Positions 26,596 to 35,024 of a stretch of 37,875 bases of DNA are shown here, piece by piece. Both the position numbers and the translations under genes were made by a program. Below the pieces are notes generated by a model. The model ran no database searches and had not been told where the DNA came from. It saw only the letters and a list, made by a program, of their open reading frames with translations. This DNA comes from Patescibacteria group bacterium (GTDB taxonomy: Bacteria; Patescibacteriota; Minisyncoccia; Minisyncoccales; RBG-13-36-15), in assembly GCA_018609195.1 (NCBI GenBank), contig JAHCSE010000021.1, positions 1-37,875 of the forward strand, written 5' to 3'. The number at the start of each line of letters is the position of its first letter. Position 1 is the first letter of the stretch.

Positions 26596-26888
26596 GGAAT
26601 ATTCTAAAAAAAATTCAAGGGCAACCTGAGAAAGTTAGAAAAATAATTCTCTGGATAATCATTGTTGTATTAGGGTTTGCTTTTTTCCTGGCTTGGGTTC
26701 AGGGCTTGAAACAGAGATTGAGAGAGGCGAGAGAGGAAAGATTTTTTGAGCAGCTAAAACCCCCAAGATTTGAAGAGCAATTAAGAAGCTTACCTAAAAT
26801 TGAGATTCCAGAGTTTCCCGAAATTAGCGAAGAAGAGCTAAAGAAGTTGGAAGAGGAGATAAAGAAGGAAACCGAGCAAACAGAATAA
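26592..26888 (+). CDS. Hypothetical single-TM protein
   Basis: GTG start overlapping previous stop; one TM, Glu-rich C-terminus. Confidence 0.6.
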   Translation: MRNILKKIQGQPEKVRKIILWIIIVVLGFAFFLAWVQGLKQRLREAREERFFEQLKPPRFEEQLRSLPKIEIPEFPEISEEELKKLEEEIKKETEQTE

Positions 26889-26916
26889 AATCCTAAGCAC
26901 GAAATTCGAAATTCTA

Positions 26917-27026
26917 AACCCCGATACTACAAATCCTTCGGATTTGAGTACGGGGCAGGCAAATCCCAAATTTAGAATTTGCTCGCCCCGTAGTTAACGA
27001 GCGAAGCGAGTTATACTATGGGGTTT
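26917..27026. repeat. Large composite palindromic intergenic element
   Basis: CTAAACCCC...GGGGTTTAG outer stem enclosing CAAATCC-TTC-GGATTTG, CGGGGC...GCCCCG and CCCCGTAGT-TAAC...GTTA-(T)-ACTATGGGG. Confidence 0.8.
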
Positions 27027-27060
27027 AGGATTTAGATATTAGAATTTAGAATTTTTAAGT

Positions 27061-29550
27061 ATGCCTAAGAATCCTCAAAAATTAAATACTGAGATGGGTT
27101 ATATTAAACCCCGGGAAATAGTTGAGGAAATGCAGGAATCCTATATTGATTATGCGATGTCAGTTATCATTTCCCGGGCCTTACCTGATGTGAGAGATGG
27201 TTTGAAACCAGTCCACCGAAGGATTTTGTATGCGATGCATGAAATGGGTTTGGGATCTGGTGCCAAATTTAGGAAATCAGCAACAGTCGTGGGCGAAACT
27301 ATGGGAAAACTGCATCCACATGGCGATGCAGCAATTTACGATTCTTTGGTTAGAATGGCTCAAGATTTTTCTTTAAGGTATCCTTTAATCGAAGGTCAGG
27401 GAAATTTTGCAAGTATTGATGATCCGACAGAGGCAGCTGCGATGAGATACACCGAGTGCCGCCTTTCAAAAATCGGCGAAGAAATGCTAAAAGATATTGG
27501 GAAAAACACCGTTGATTTTATGGATAATTACGATGGAACGAGAAAAGAACCTGTTGTTTTGCCCTCTCCTCTCCCCCAACTTTTACTAAATGGTTCTCTG
27601 GGGATTGCTGTTGGCATGGCTACCAATATCCCTCCTCATAATCTGTCAGAAGTTGTGGATGCTGCTTTCTATTTACTTGACAAACCCAAAGCTACGAGTG
27701 AGGAACTTTTTCGGTTTATTAAAGGGCCTGATTTTCCAACTGGTGGTCAGATTTTCGATCAAAAAGAAATAATCGCTGCCTATTCCCAAGGGAAGGGTCC
27801 AGTTTTGATGAGAGGGAAGGCAGATATTAAGGAACAAAAGAAAACTAGCCACCAGCAAATTGTTATTACTGAAATTCCTTTCCAGGTTCAAAAATCAACT
27901 TTGATTGAGCAGTTTGCAAATTTAGTTTCCGAAAAAAAGATTGAGGGGATAAAGGATATCAGAGATGAATCAGATAGAGAGGGCTTAAGAATTGTTATTG
28001 ATTTACAAAGAGATGCAACGCCTCAGAAAATTTTAAACAGGCTTTATAAATTTACAGGTCTCCAAAAGACCTTCCATTTGAATCTTTTGGCTTTAGTAGA
28101 CGGAATTCAGCCGAGAGTTTTAAATTTAGCTGAGATTTTAAATTATTATCTTTTGCACCGTAAAGAAGTTGTCTTTCGAAGAACTAAATTTGATTTAGAG
28201 CGAGCGAAAGAAAGAGCTCATATTTTAGAAGGACTGCAAAAAGCCTTAACCAATATTGACTCCGTAATTAAAACCATCAAGGCTTCAAAGAATCGAGAAG
28301 AGGCTCAGAAAAATTTGATGAAACGCTTCAAATTAACCCAAATTCAAGCTACAGCCATTTTGGAAACCAAACTTCAAGCTTTAGCCAGATTAGAAAGAGA
28401 AAAAATTGAACGAGAGTTAATTAAAAAAAGAAAAGAGATTAAAGAGTTAACATCCATTGTAGAAAGCCCGAAAAAAATAAAAGAAGTCATAAAAAAGGAA
28501 TTAAGAGAACTGAAAGAAAATTTTGGCTCAGACAGAAAAACGAAGGTGTTCTCCCAAAAAGTAGGAGAGTTGGCTTTAGAGGATTTAATTCCTCAAGAAG
28601 AGGTAGTTTTAACCTTAACCAAGGGAGGGTATATTAAAAGAATAAACCCAGCTTTATATAAAATCCAAAAAAGGGGAGGAAAGGGGATTTTGGGAATGCG
28701 AACGATAGGGGAAGATATTGTTGAACATTTCCTTAAAGCTGAGACCCACGATTCTCTTTTGTTCTTTACTGATTCTGGAAAAGTTTTTAAAATTCCAGTT
28801 TATGAAATCCCAGAAGGGAAAAGAGCAGCTCGAGGAAGAGGGCTTTTGAATTTTTTAGAGCTATCAATGAAAGATAAAATTTTGTCTCTCATTCCTTTGG
28901 GCAAAAAAGATAAAGACTCTGAGGTAAAATATTTAGTGATGGTTACCAAAGCAGGCCTCATAAAGAAGACTGCTATAGAAGAATTTGAGAACGTAAGGAG
29001 ATCTGGCTTAGTGGCTATCACTTTAAAAAAGGGAGATTCCTTAAAGAAAGTGGGGAAATGCCGCAAAGAGGATGAATTAATTTTGATAACAAAAAAGGGT
29101 AAGAGTATCTATTTTAAGGTAAAAGAAATTAGAGAAATGGGAAGGCCGGCAGCAGGAGTAAAGGGAATTAGGTTAAAAAAGGATGATGAGGTAGTAGGGA
29201 TGGAAATTATTCCCAGTTTGAAGCCAGAGGAAAATAAAAAAGAGCGAAAAGCATATTTGTTAGTATTGAGTGAAAATGGATTTGGCAAGAAGACTATTCT
29301 GAAAGAATACAGATTGCAAGCAAGAGCAGGATCTGGCATTAAAACTGCCCAGGTCACTTCAAAAACTGGGGATTTAATTTCCTCCAGTCTTTTAACAGGT
29401 GAAGAAGAGGATTTAATTGTTATTTCTCAAAGAGGTCAGGTAATCAGGACCGGAATTTCTTCTATCTCCATTTTAGGAAGATCAACCCAGGGAGTGAGAA
29501 TCATGAGATTGGAAGAGGGAGACAAAGTAGCTTCAGCGGCGTGTATTTAA
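27061..29550 (+). CDS. gyrA: DNA gyrase subunit A
   Basis: [34 protein letters not shown], catalytic-Tyr region [15 protein letters not shown]-terminal beta-pinwheel with GxRG-type box. Confidence 0.96.
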   Translation: MPKNPQKLNTEMGYIKPREIVEEMQESYIDYAMSVIISRALPDVRDGLKPVHRRILYAMHEMGLGSGAKFRKSATVVGETMGKLHPHGDAAIYDSLVRMAQDFSLRYPLIEGQGNFASIDDPTEAAAMRYTECRLSKIGEEMLKDIGKNTVDFMDNYDGTRKEPVVLPSPLPQLLLNGSLGIAVGMATNIPPHNLSEVVDAAFYLLDKPKATSEELFRFIKGPDFPTGGQIFDQKEIIAAYSQGKGPVLMRGKADIKEQKKTSHQQIVITEIPFQVQKSTLIEQFANLVSEKKIEGIKDIRDESDREGLRIVIDLQRDATPQKILNRLYKFTGLQKTFHLNLLALVDGIQPRVLNLAEILNYYLLHRKEVVFRRTKFDLERAKERAHILEGLQKALTNIDSVIKTIKASKNREEAQKNLMKRFKLTQIQATAILETKLQALARLEREKIERELIKKRKEIKELTSIVESPKKIKEVIKKELRELKENFGSDRKTKVFSQKVGELALEDLIPQEEVVLTLTKGGYIKRINPALYKIQKRGGKGILGMRTIGEDIVEHFLKAETHDSLLFFTDSGKVFKIPVYEIPEGKRAARGRGLLNFLELSMKDKILSLIPLGKKDKDSEVKYLVMVTKAGLIKKTAIEEFENVRRSGLVAITLKKGDSLKKVGKCRKEDELILITKKGKSIYFKVKEIREMGRPAAGVKGIRLKKDDEVVGMEIIPSLKPEENKKERKAYLLVLSENGFGKKTILKEYRLQARAGSGIKTAQVTSKTGDLISSSLLTGEEEDLIVISQRGQVIRTGISSISILGRSTQGVRIMRLEEGDKVASAACI

Positions 29551-29623
29551 TGGTTCAATGGCTAAATGGCTTATTTTTTTCATTTTAACCATGTAATCAT
29601 TTAACCATGTAGCCATTTATTTG

Positions 29624-30214
29624 ATGGAAGGTTTTTTAAGACCAGAGGAAGTTTTAAAGCAACTTAATTTAAAAGAAGATATTATAGCTGCTGATTTTGG
29701 TTCAGGTTCTGGGGGTTGGGCTCTACCTTTAGCTAAAATCTTGAAAGAGGGAGAAGTTTATGCTATTGATATTTTAGAAGAGCCCCTTTCTGCTTTAAAA
29801 AGTAGAGCTGAAATTTTAGGAATTGTAAATATTAAAACTATCCGCTCTGATTTAGAAACAAAAAAAGGTTCAAAAATTAAAGATAATCATTTAGATTTGG
29901 TTTTAATGACCAATCTCTTATTTGAAATTGAAGATAAAAGAGAAGTTTTAACTGAAGGAAAGAGAGTTTTAAAAAAGGGTGGGAAAATTTTAGTTGTTGA
30001 TTGGAAAAAAGACTCCTCTTTGGGCCCAAAAGAAGGGAGAGTTTCAGCTAGTGAGGTGGAAAAAATAGCCGAGGAAATTGGTTTAAAATTAGAAAAACCC
30101 AGCACCAGAGCAAAGCTCGGTGCTGGACCAGTCCCGCACCGAAACAAAGTTTCTGGTGCGGGGGAATTTGAAGCAAGCGCTTACCATTGGGGCTTGATTC
30201 TTAAAAAGCCTTGA
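29624..30214 (+). CDS. Class I SAM-dependent methyltransferase with palindrome-derived insertion
   Basis: ADFGSGSGGWALPLAKIL, YAIDILEEPL, KGGKILVVDWKKD; C-terminal half carries two hairpin sequences. Confidence 0.85.
   Translation: MEGFLRPEEVLKQLNLKEDIIAADFGSGSGGWALPLAKILKEGEVYAIDILEEPLSALKSRAEILGIVNIKTIRSDLETKKGSKIKDNHLDLVLMTNLLFEIEDKREVLTEGKRVLKKGGKILVVDWKKDSSLGPKEGRVSASEVEKIAEEIGLKLEKPSTRAKLGAGPVPHRNKVSGAGEFEASAYHWGLILKKP
30099..30162. repeat. Pair of bulged hairpins inside methyltransferase CDS
   Basis: CCAGCACC-(A)-GAGC-AAA-GCTC-GGTGCTGG and CCCGCACC-GAAAC-AAA-GTTTC-(T)-GGTGCGGG. Confidence 0.95.
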
Positions 30215-30247
30215 GCCTCTCTTTTAAGATGATATAATGAAACAATT

Positions 30248-30607
30248 GTGAAAAAAGTTTTTTTTAAAGTTTTAATCATTCTTTTATTTCTGACCCCTCT
30301 TTTTATCAGCTTGCCGGTTTTCGCAACGCATCCTTGTCCTCCGCCAGGGAAGATAGCTCTTTGCAACCCTCTCTCAGCTCATACCCTCCCGGATCTCATC
30401 AACAAAATTATCGATTTTATCTTTTTTATAGCAATAGCTTTAGCTCCTCTCTTGGTACTTATTGCTGGGTTTTACTTTATCACTTCAGGAGGAGATCCGG
30501 GAAGGGTTAAAACGGCCAAAGATATCATTTTATATACTTTCATTGGTTTATTGATAATTTTCCTTGCCAAAGGAATAATTTCTGTGATACAATCATTCTT
30601 AAGTTAA
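30248..30607 (+). CDS. VirB2/TrbC-like pilin family small membrane protein
   Basis: GTG start; DLINKIIDFIFFIAIALAPLLVLIAGFYFITSGGDPGRVKTAKDIILYTFIGLLIIFLAKGI. Confidence 0.7.
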   Translation: MKKVFFKVLIILLFLTPLFISLPVFATHPCPPPGKIALCNPLSAHTLPDLINKIIDFIFFIAIALAPLLVLIAGFYFITSGGDPGRVKTAKDIILYTFIGLLIIFLAKGIISVIQSFLS

Positions 30608-30616
30608 TTCATAAAT

Positions 30617-30905
30617 CCCCCACCACTTTTTATGTTCTATGTATATGTTTTGAAGAGCAGAAAGGACAATAAACTCTACATCGGTTTAACCTCTGATTTA
30701 AAACGAAGAATTCAAGGACATAATCGTGGGCAGACAAGGTCAATAAAAAGCCGCAAGCCATTTAATCTTGTATACTATGAAGCCTATCTTGATTCTCAAG
30801 ATGCCGAAATACGAGAGTTAAAACTGAAGAGATATAAAAATTCCTATACTGAGTTAAAGAAAAGATGCCCCTACAGTTTATCTAAAGCATAAAAAGTGGT
30901 GGGGG
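30617..30905. mobile_element. Candidate IR-bounded GIY-YIG unit
   Basis: Perfect 18-bp IR CCCCCACCACTTTTTATG (30617-30634) / CATAAAAAGTGGTGGGGG (30888-30905) bounding the ORF. Confidence 0.6.
30632..30892 (+). CDS. GIY-YIG single-domain endonuclease (YhbQ/UPF0213-like)
   Basis: MFYVYVLKSRKDNKLYIGLTSDLKRRIQGHNRGQ. Confidence 0.92.
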   Translation: MFYVYVLKSRKDNKLYIGLTSDLKRRIQGHNRGQTRSIKSRKPFNLVYYEAYLDSQDAEIRELKLKRYKNSYTELKKRCPYSLSKA

Positions 30906-30941
30906 AAAAGGTCGAATCTTCAGTAAATTAAAATAAATAAA

Positions 30942-31349
30942 ATGAAAAAGATTTTACCAGCATTAATCTTATTTACCTTAGTTTTGTCTTTAGTTTTGCC
31001 AGTAGTAGTTTTAGCTCAGGTCTCCCCTCCTACAACCTGTAAATTAGTTCAGAATTTGACAGCTATTGATAAAGCCTGTACAAAAGGAGCGTCGGTAAGT
31101 ATCGAACAGCTTGGAGCATGTTGTGCAGTGAATGCTATCTATAGGATTACTGACTTTATATTTATCGTTTTGGTAGCTATTGCTATTCTCTTTTTCTTAC
31201 TGGGAGCTTACACTTTAATTACGGCAGCAGGTGCCCCAGAAAACGTTGCCCGTGGCAGAAATTATATTTTGTATGCCATCGTTGGTCTAGCCTTTGCCCT
31301 TTTAGCGAGAGCAGTTCCTGCTATTGCCAAACTCTTAATCGGAGCTTAG
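30942..31349 (+). CDS. VirB2/TrbC-like pilin family protein with signal peptide
   Basis: N-terminal signal; IYRITDFIFIVLVAIAILFFLLGAYTLITAAGAPENVARGRNYILYAIVGLAFALLARAVPAI. Confidence 0.7.
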   Translation: MKKILPALILFTLVLSLVLPVVVLAQVSPPTTCKLVQNLTAIDKACTKGASVSIEQLGACCAVNAIYRITDFIFIVLVAIAILFFLLGAYTLITAAGAPENVARGRNYILYAIVGLAFALLARAVPAIAKLLIGA

Positions 31350-31431
31350 AGAAAACTCAAAGAAAATACTCTTTATTTGAGCTAAAAGTTTTGTTTTTTG
31401 TTTGGAAATTATTATTTTATCTCCACTTTTT

Positions 31432-31516
31432 GTCCCTGTGGCGGAATTGGAACACGCGCAGCGCTTAGGACGCTGTCCCGAAAGGGTTGCAGGTTCGACT
31501 CCTGCCAGGGACACCA
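31432..31516 (+). tRNA. tRNA-Leu(UAG) with encoded CCA
   Basis: GTCCCTG...CAGGGAC-A-CCA; CAGCG-CTTAGGA-CGCTG; variable arm TCCCGAAAGGG. Confidence 0.92.
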
Positions 31517-31549
31517 AAAAGCAGCGCTAACGAGCGCTGCTTTTTGGTG
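31500..31549 (+). repeat. 50-bp direct repeat, copy 1 (tRNA-Leu 3' end + terminator)
   Basis: TCCTGCCAGGGACACCAAAAAGCAGCGCTAACGAGCGCTGCTTTTTGGTG; identical to 34502-34551. Confidence 0.97.
31513..31549. terminator. Palindromic terminator of tRNA-Leu
   Basis: ACCAAAAAGCAGCGCT-AACG-AGCGCTGCTTTTTGGT. Confidence 0.85.
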
Positions 31550-31637
31550 CTCAAATTAAACCATTCCAAACTTTCTCTATCATCTTACCAAATTTAATCC
31601 ATAAATTAAGGAAAAGAAATTTAAAGAGATGAAATTC

Positions 31638-31690
31638 GGCAGGCGGGGCTTTGCCCCGCCTGCCTCCGCTCGCCCGTCCTTCAGGCGGGC
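31638..31690. repeat. Pair of GC-rich hairpins
   Basis: GGCAGGCGGGGC-TTT-GCCCCGCCTGCC and GCCCG-(T)-CCT-TC-AGG-CGGGC. Confidence 0.9.
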
Positions 31691-31773
31691 TCGCTTGCAA
31701 AAAAAATTTATTGCGAAAATTTTAAAAATAGGATATATCTTTTGTGAGGAAAGCAATAATTTTTCTCAAAGTA

Positions 31774-33303
31774 TCAAAAAAGTTTAGCGGTTAAATACTC
31801 TATAGGAGCGAAATCATCGGTTAGGATGAAGGCAGAATCTAAGTCCAAACCTTCGAAGTTAACAAGTTTTTTAGATAAATTACGAATAATTTCATTTTCA
31901 TTTTCTAAAACTTCTTTACTTCTAAAATCGATTCTTTGAGAGTCATTTTTTAAACCAAGGAGAATAAAATTCTGTGATCCCTTTCTGCTTGGTGAATCTA
32001 CAGCGAATAGATAGCTATTTTCAAAAACAGATCTAAAGGTTTTTATCTCAGAAAGTAGTAATAAACTTCCTTTTCCTTCTAATTTACCAATAATATTCAT
32101 TAAAAAAATACCATTCTCTGAAAGCCTACTCTTAGCTAAAGAAAAAAACTCTCGAGTTGTAAAGTGAATGGGAATGGAATAGATAGAATAATAAACATCA
32201 GCAAAGATTAAATCGTAATTTTCATTTGTCTCTTTCAAAAATCTTCGGCCATCGGCGATATGATTTAATAGTCTTGGATCTTCCCGAAGTTTAAAATATT
32301 GCTTAGCTAACTGATAAAGTATCGGTTCAATTTCTACTACATCAACTATTTTAATATTATTTTGGTCCAAAAGAAGTCTTCGCGGATTAGAATAAGCTCC
32401 ACCCCCTAAAAATAGGGCTTTTTCAGCTTGAGGATTAACAATCTCATAGAGGGCATAGTATCTTGTATATTCGAAAGGTAGTTCATTAGATTCTAAAAAT
32501 ATTGCCCCCTCAGGAGACCGATCAAGGCGTAGAACCCTAGCTTGTTTTCCTTTAATCTTCACCTCCTCAACGGTTATTTGGCTATAAAGTCCATCTTTTT
32601 GAAAAATGACGAATTCTGGCTTTGGTAAAAAAAAGGAGGCTAGGCTAAATAATAAAACAAATATCAGAAAAGAAAGGAATTTATATTTCTTAAAATGATT
32701 TTTAGATTTATCAGTTTTAGAAAACCAAAACCCTAGAATTCCGGTAACAACAAGGACAAGACCAGTCGAAATAATAATTTTACTTATACCAAAATGAGGA
32801 ATAAGCAAAAAGCCAGCAGTAAAGCTACCAGCGACACTTCCTAAGGTTGACCAAAAGAACACACTTCCTGATACTTTACCAATTTCCTTCAATTCAAAAC
32901 TTTTTAATTTAATCGCAAAAGGAGACATCATTCCCAGAATTAAACTAGGGATGAAAAACAAAATCAGACTAATAACTGGAGGACCTACCTTTATATCAAG
33001 ACCGTATCCCAGGGCTGGTAAAATAGTTTTGGAAAGACCTTGAATTAAAAGAGAGAAAACACCAGCAATAAAAATAAGAAAGAAAAAAACCGAAAATTTA
33101 GGATATTTGTCAGCTAAAATGCCTCCAATATAATATCCTAAACTTAATGCTCCCAAAACAATACCGATGATACTTGAAATAGTAAAAAGAGTATTGCCAA
33201 AATAAGGAGCGAGTATTCTGGTAGCAGTGACTTCAATAATAAGAACCGCGGCTCCAGTTATAAAAACTATAAAAAATAAAAAATTTCTTTTAAAAAAATT
33301 CAT
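31774..33303 (-). CDS. Membrane-fused spermidine synthase-like protein
   Basis: Multiple TM helices then ALFLGGGAYSNPRRLLL...VDVVEIEPILYQLAKQYF...DGRRFLKETNENYDLIFADVYYS. Confidence 0.85.
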   Translation of the reverse strand: MNFFKRNFLFFIVFITGAAVLIIEVTATRILAPYFGNTLFTISSIIGIVLGALSLGYYIGGILADKYPKFSVFFFLIFIAGVFSLLIQGLSKTILPALGYGLDIKVGPPVISLILFFIPSLILGMMSPFAIKLKSFELKEIGKVSGSVFFWSTLGSVAGSFTAGFLLIPHFGISKIIISTGLVLVVTGILGFWFSKTDKSKNHFKKYKFLSFLIFVLLFSLASFFLPKPEFVIFQKDGLYSQITVEEVKIKGKQARVLRLDRSPEGAIFLESNELPFEYTRYYALYEIVNPQAEKALFLGGGAYSNPRRLLLDQNNIKIVDVVEIEPILYQLAKQYFKLREDPRLLNHIADGRRFLKETNENYDLIFADVYYSIYSIPIHFTTREFFSLAKSRLSENGIFLMNIIGKLEGKGSLLLLSEIKTFRSVFENSYLFAVDSPSRKGSQNFILLGLKNDSQRIDFRSKEVLENENEIIRNLSKKLVNFEGLDLDSAFILTDDFAPIEYLTAKLF

Positions 33304-33312
33304 ATCCGAATA

Positions 33313-34365
33313 CTATTCGCTGAATTTTATTTTCACTATCTTAGCTGGACTCTTCCAGCATGTAACATACATATTCCCTAGTTCATCAAAGGCAATTTCA
33401 TTAGCATCATTGCACCCAATCGGCAGCTCATATATTCTTTTTGATGTTAAGCTAAGATCAGCTATTAACAACTTTCCGGGTTTCCCCACATAAGCTCCCC
33501 ATAAGTTGTCTTTCCTATCACTAAATGTCCCATAACATATTGAATCTGTAGCTTCTATACTGCTGTAGCTTAGGTCTTTATTAATCTTATATAGATATGA
33601 AGGGATTGATTCACTACATACATAAAGAGCATTTTCAATATAGGTCATATCGTCAGTTATAAAGACGGGTACTCTAACCTCTTCATAATGATTGGGTGCA
33701 TTTGGATCTATGCGTAAAATAATACTCTCTTCCCGTGCGGGAGACGATCCCCACATATAACCTCCTCCACTTGTTAGCGCATGAAATTGATTAGCTCCGA
33801 CAATACGGGAATAATCGTATATTCTATAGTTAAGTTTTTCTAAATTAATTTTGGCAATTTTACCAGATCCACCAGCCCAAAGATAACCCAATGCATATTC
33901 TAAAGAACCGCCACTTTGAATTTCGTCAGGCTTAAATGTTATCGTAATTTCCCAATCCAGTGTGGTTGGATTAACTTTTATTATTCTACTAGGAGAAGTA
34001 TAAAGAATAACCCAAATATATCCTTGAGCATAAATTATGTCTTCACAGTCATTTAATCCATAATCAAGGGTTATTCTCTCGTAATCTAATGTCTGTGAAT
34101 TTATTTTTAATACTCTACAAGGCGAAGTCCTTGTAGATGCCCATAGATAATCATTATGATAAGTAAACCCATGAATTTTATTATCTCCAGATTCTAGTAT
34201 TTTTTGTTTAATATAAGTAAGAGTTTCATTGTTTGGTGTTTCTCCCTTCTCTTTAACACCGATAAGAGCAATAATTATAAAAAGAAAAACTCCGCCACCG
34301 ATCAAAAACCATTTTGGGATTTTTCTTGTAAATTTTCTTGTATTTTCACTCAATATTTTTTTCAT
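33313..34365 (-). CDS. Membrane-anchored beta-propeller protein (virginiamycin B lyase-like fold)
   Basis: N-terminal TM; repeats YLWASTRTSPCRVLKINSQTLDYERITL, YIWVILYTSPSRIIKVNPTTLDWEITI. Confidence 0.65.
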   Translation of the reverse strand: MKKILSENTRKFTRKIPKWFLIGGGVFLFIIIALIGVKEKGETPNNETLTYIKQKILESGDNKIHGFTYHNDYLWASTRTSPCRVLKINSQTLDYERITLDYGLNDCEDIIYAQGYIWVILYTSPSRIIKVNPTTLDWEITITFKPDEIQSGGSLEYALGYLWAGGSGKIAKINLEKLNYRIYDYSRIVGANQFHALTSGGGYMWGSSPAREESIILRIDPNAPNHYEEVRVPVFITDDMTYIENALYVCSESIPSYLYKINKDLSYSSIEATDSICYGTFSDRKDNLWGAYVGKPGKLLIADLSLTSKRIYELPIGCNDANEIAFDELGNMYVTCWKSPAKIVKIKFSE

Positions 34366-34400
34366 TTTTCTGTTTCCATTATAATACGTTTATATTAAAA

Positions 34401-34430
34401 AATAAAAATTGCCCAGATGGGCTTTTTTAT
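34401..34430. terminator. Probable bidirectional terminator
   Basis: AATTGCCCAGATGGGCTTTTTT. Confidence 0.6.
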
Positions 34431-34501
34431 TTTGGCTCAACGGGCTGAGCTCAAACTGAAGGTTCTCGGTCTCTCGAACCGTGCACAAGGTTGCTGATAA
34501 G

Positions 34502-34551
34502 TCCTGCCAGGGACACCAAAAAGCAGCGCTAACGAGCGCTGCTTTTTGGTG
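34502..34551 (+). repeat. 50-bp direct repeat, copy 2 (truncated tRNA-Leu 3' end + terminator)
   Basis: Identical to 31500-31549; no tRNA 5' part upstream. Confidence 0.97.
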
Positions 34552-34572
34552 AGTAATTTTAAATTATTTTTT

Positions 34573-35019
34573 TTATTCCTTGATTACTATCTTTCTTTTC
34601 TTTTCTCTCTCAATCCTTGGTATTCTCAAAGTCAAAATCCCCTCTTTCATTGTAGCTTCTGCCCTTGAGGGATCTCCCTCAGTAGGTAAGATAATCTCTC
34701 TGGAGAAAGGTCCCCAATAACATTCTTGATGAAAATAATTTTTTTCTTCAACGGCATCTGGTTTCTCTCTTTCTCCCTTAATGGTTACTACATCGCTTTC
34801 AATTGAAATATTTAAATTTTCCTTCTTAACTCCTGCAATCGGAGCTTGAATGACGATCTCAGAATCTGTCTGATAGACATCAATAGCTAACTTGCCCTCT
34901 GGTTCAAACCATGCCTTTTTTCCCTCAGGTTTTATTTTCTCAGCTTTTTTTTCTCTTGGTTTTTTTTCGATTGGAACCTCTTCCATCTGCCCTTTTAATT
35001 TTTCAAAAAAAGATGACAT
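34573..35019 (-). CDS. Small heat shock protein, Hsp20/alpha-crystallin family
   Basis: EGKLAIDVYQTDSEIVIQAPIAGVKKENLNISIESDVVTIKGERE...ATMKEGILTLRIPR; start at MSSFFEKL assumed. Confidence 0.92.
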   Translation of the reverse strand: MSSFFEKLKGQMEEVPIEKKPREKKAEKIKPEGKKAWFEPEGKLAIDVYQTDSEIVIQAPIAGVKKENLNISIESDVVTIKGEREKPDAVEEKNYFHQECYWGPFSREIILPTEGDPSRAEATMKEGILTLRIPRIEREKKRKIVIKE

Positions 35020-35024
35020 ATTTT

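Noticed and set aside
34433-34516. Second complete tRNA-Leu or tmRNA
   Set aside because: Only the last ~17 nt match tRNA-Leu; no 5' acceptor strand or anticodon arm is present.
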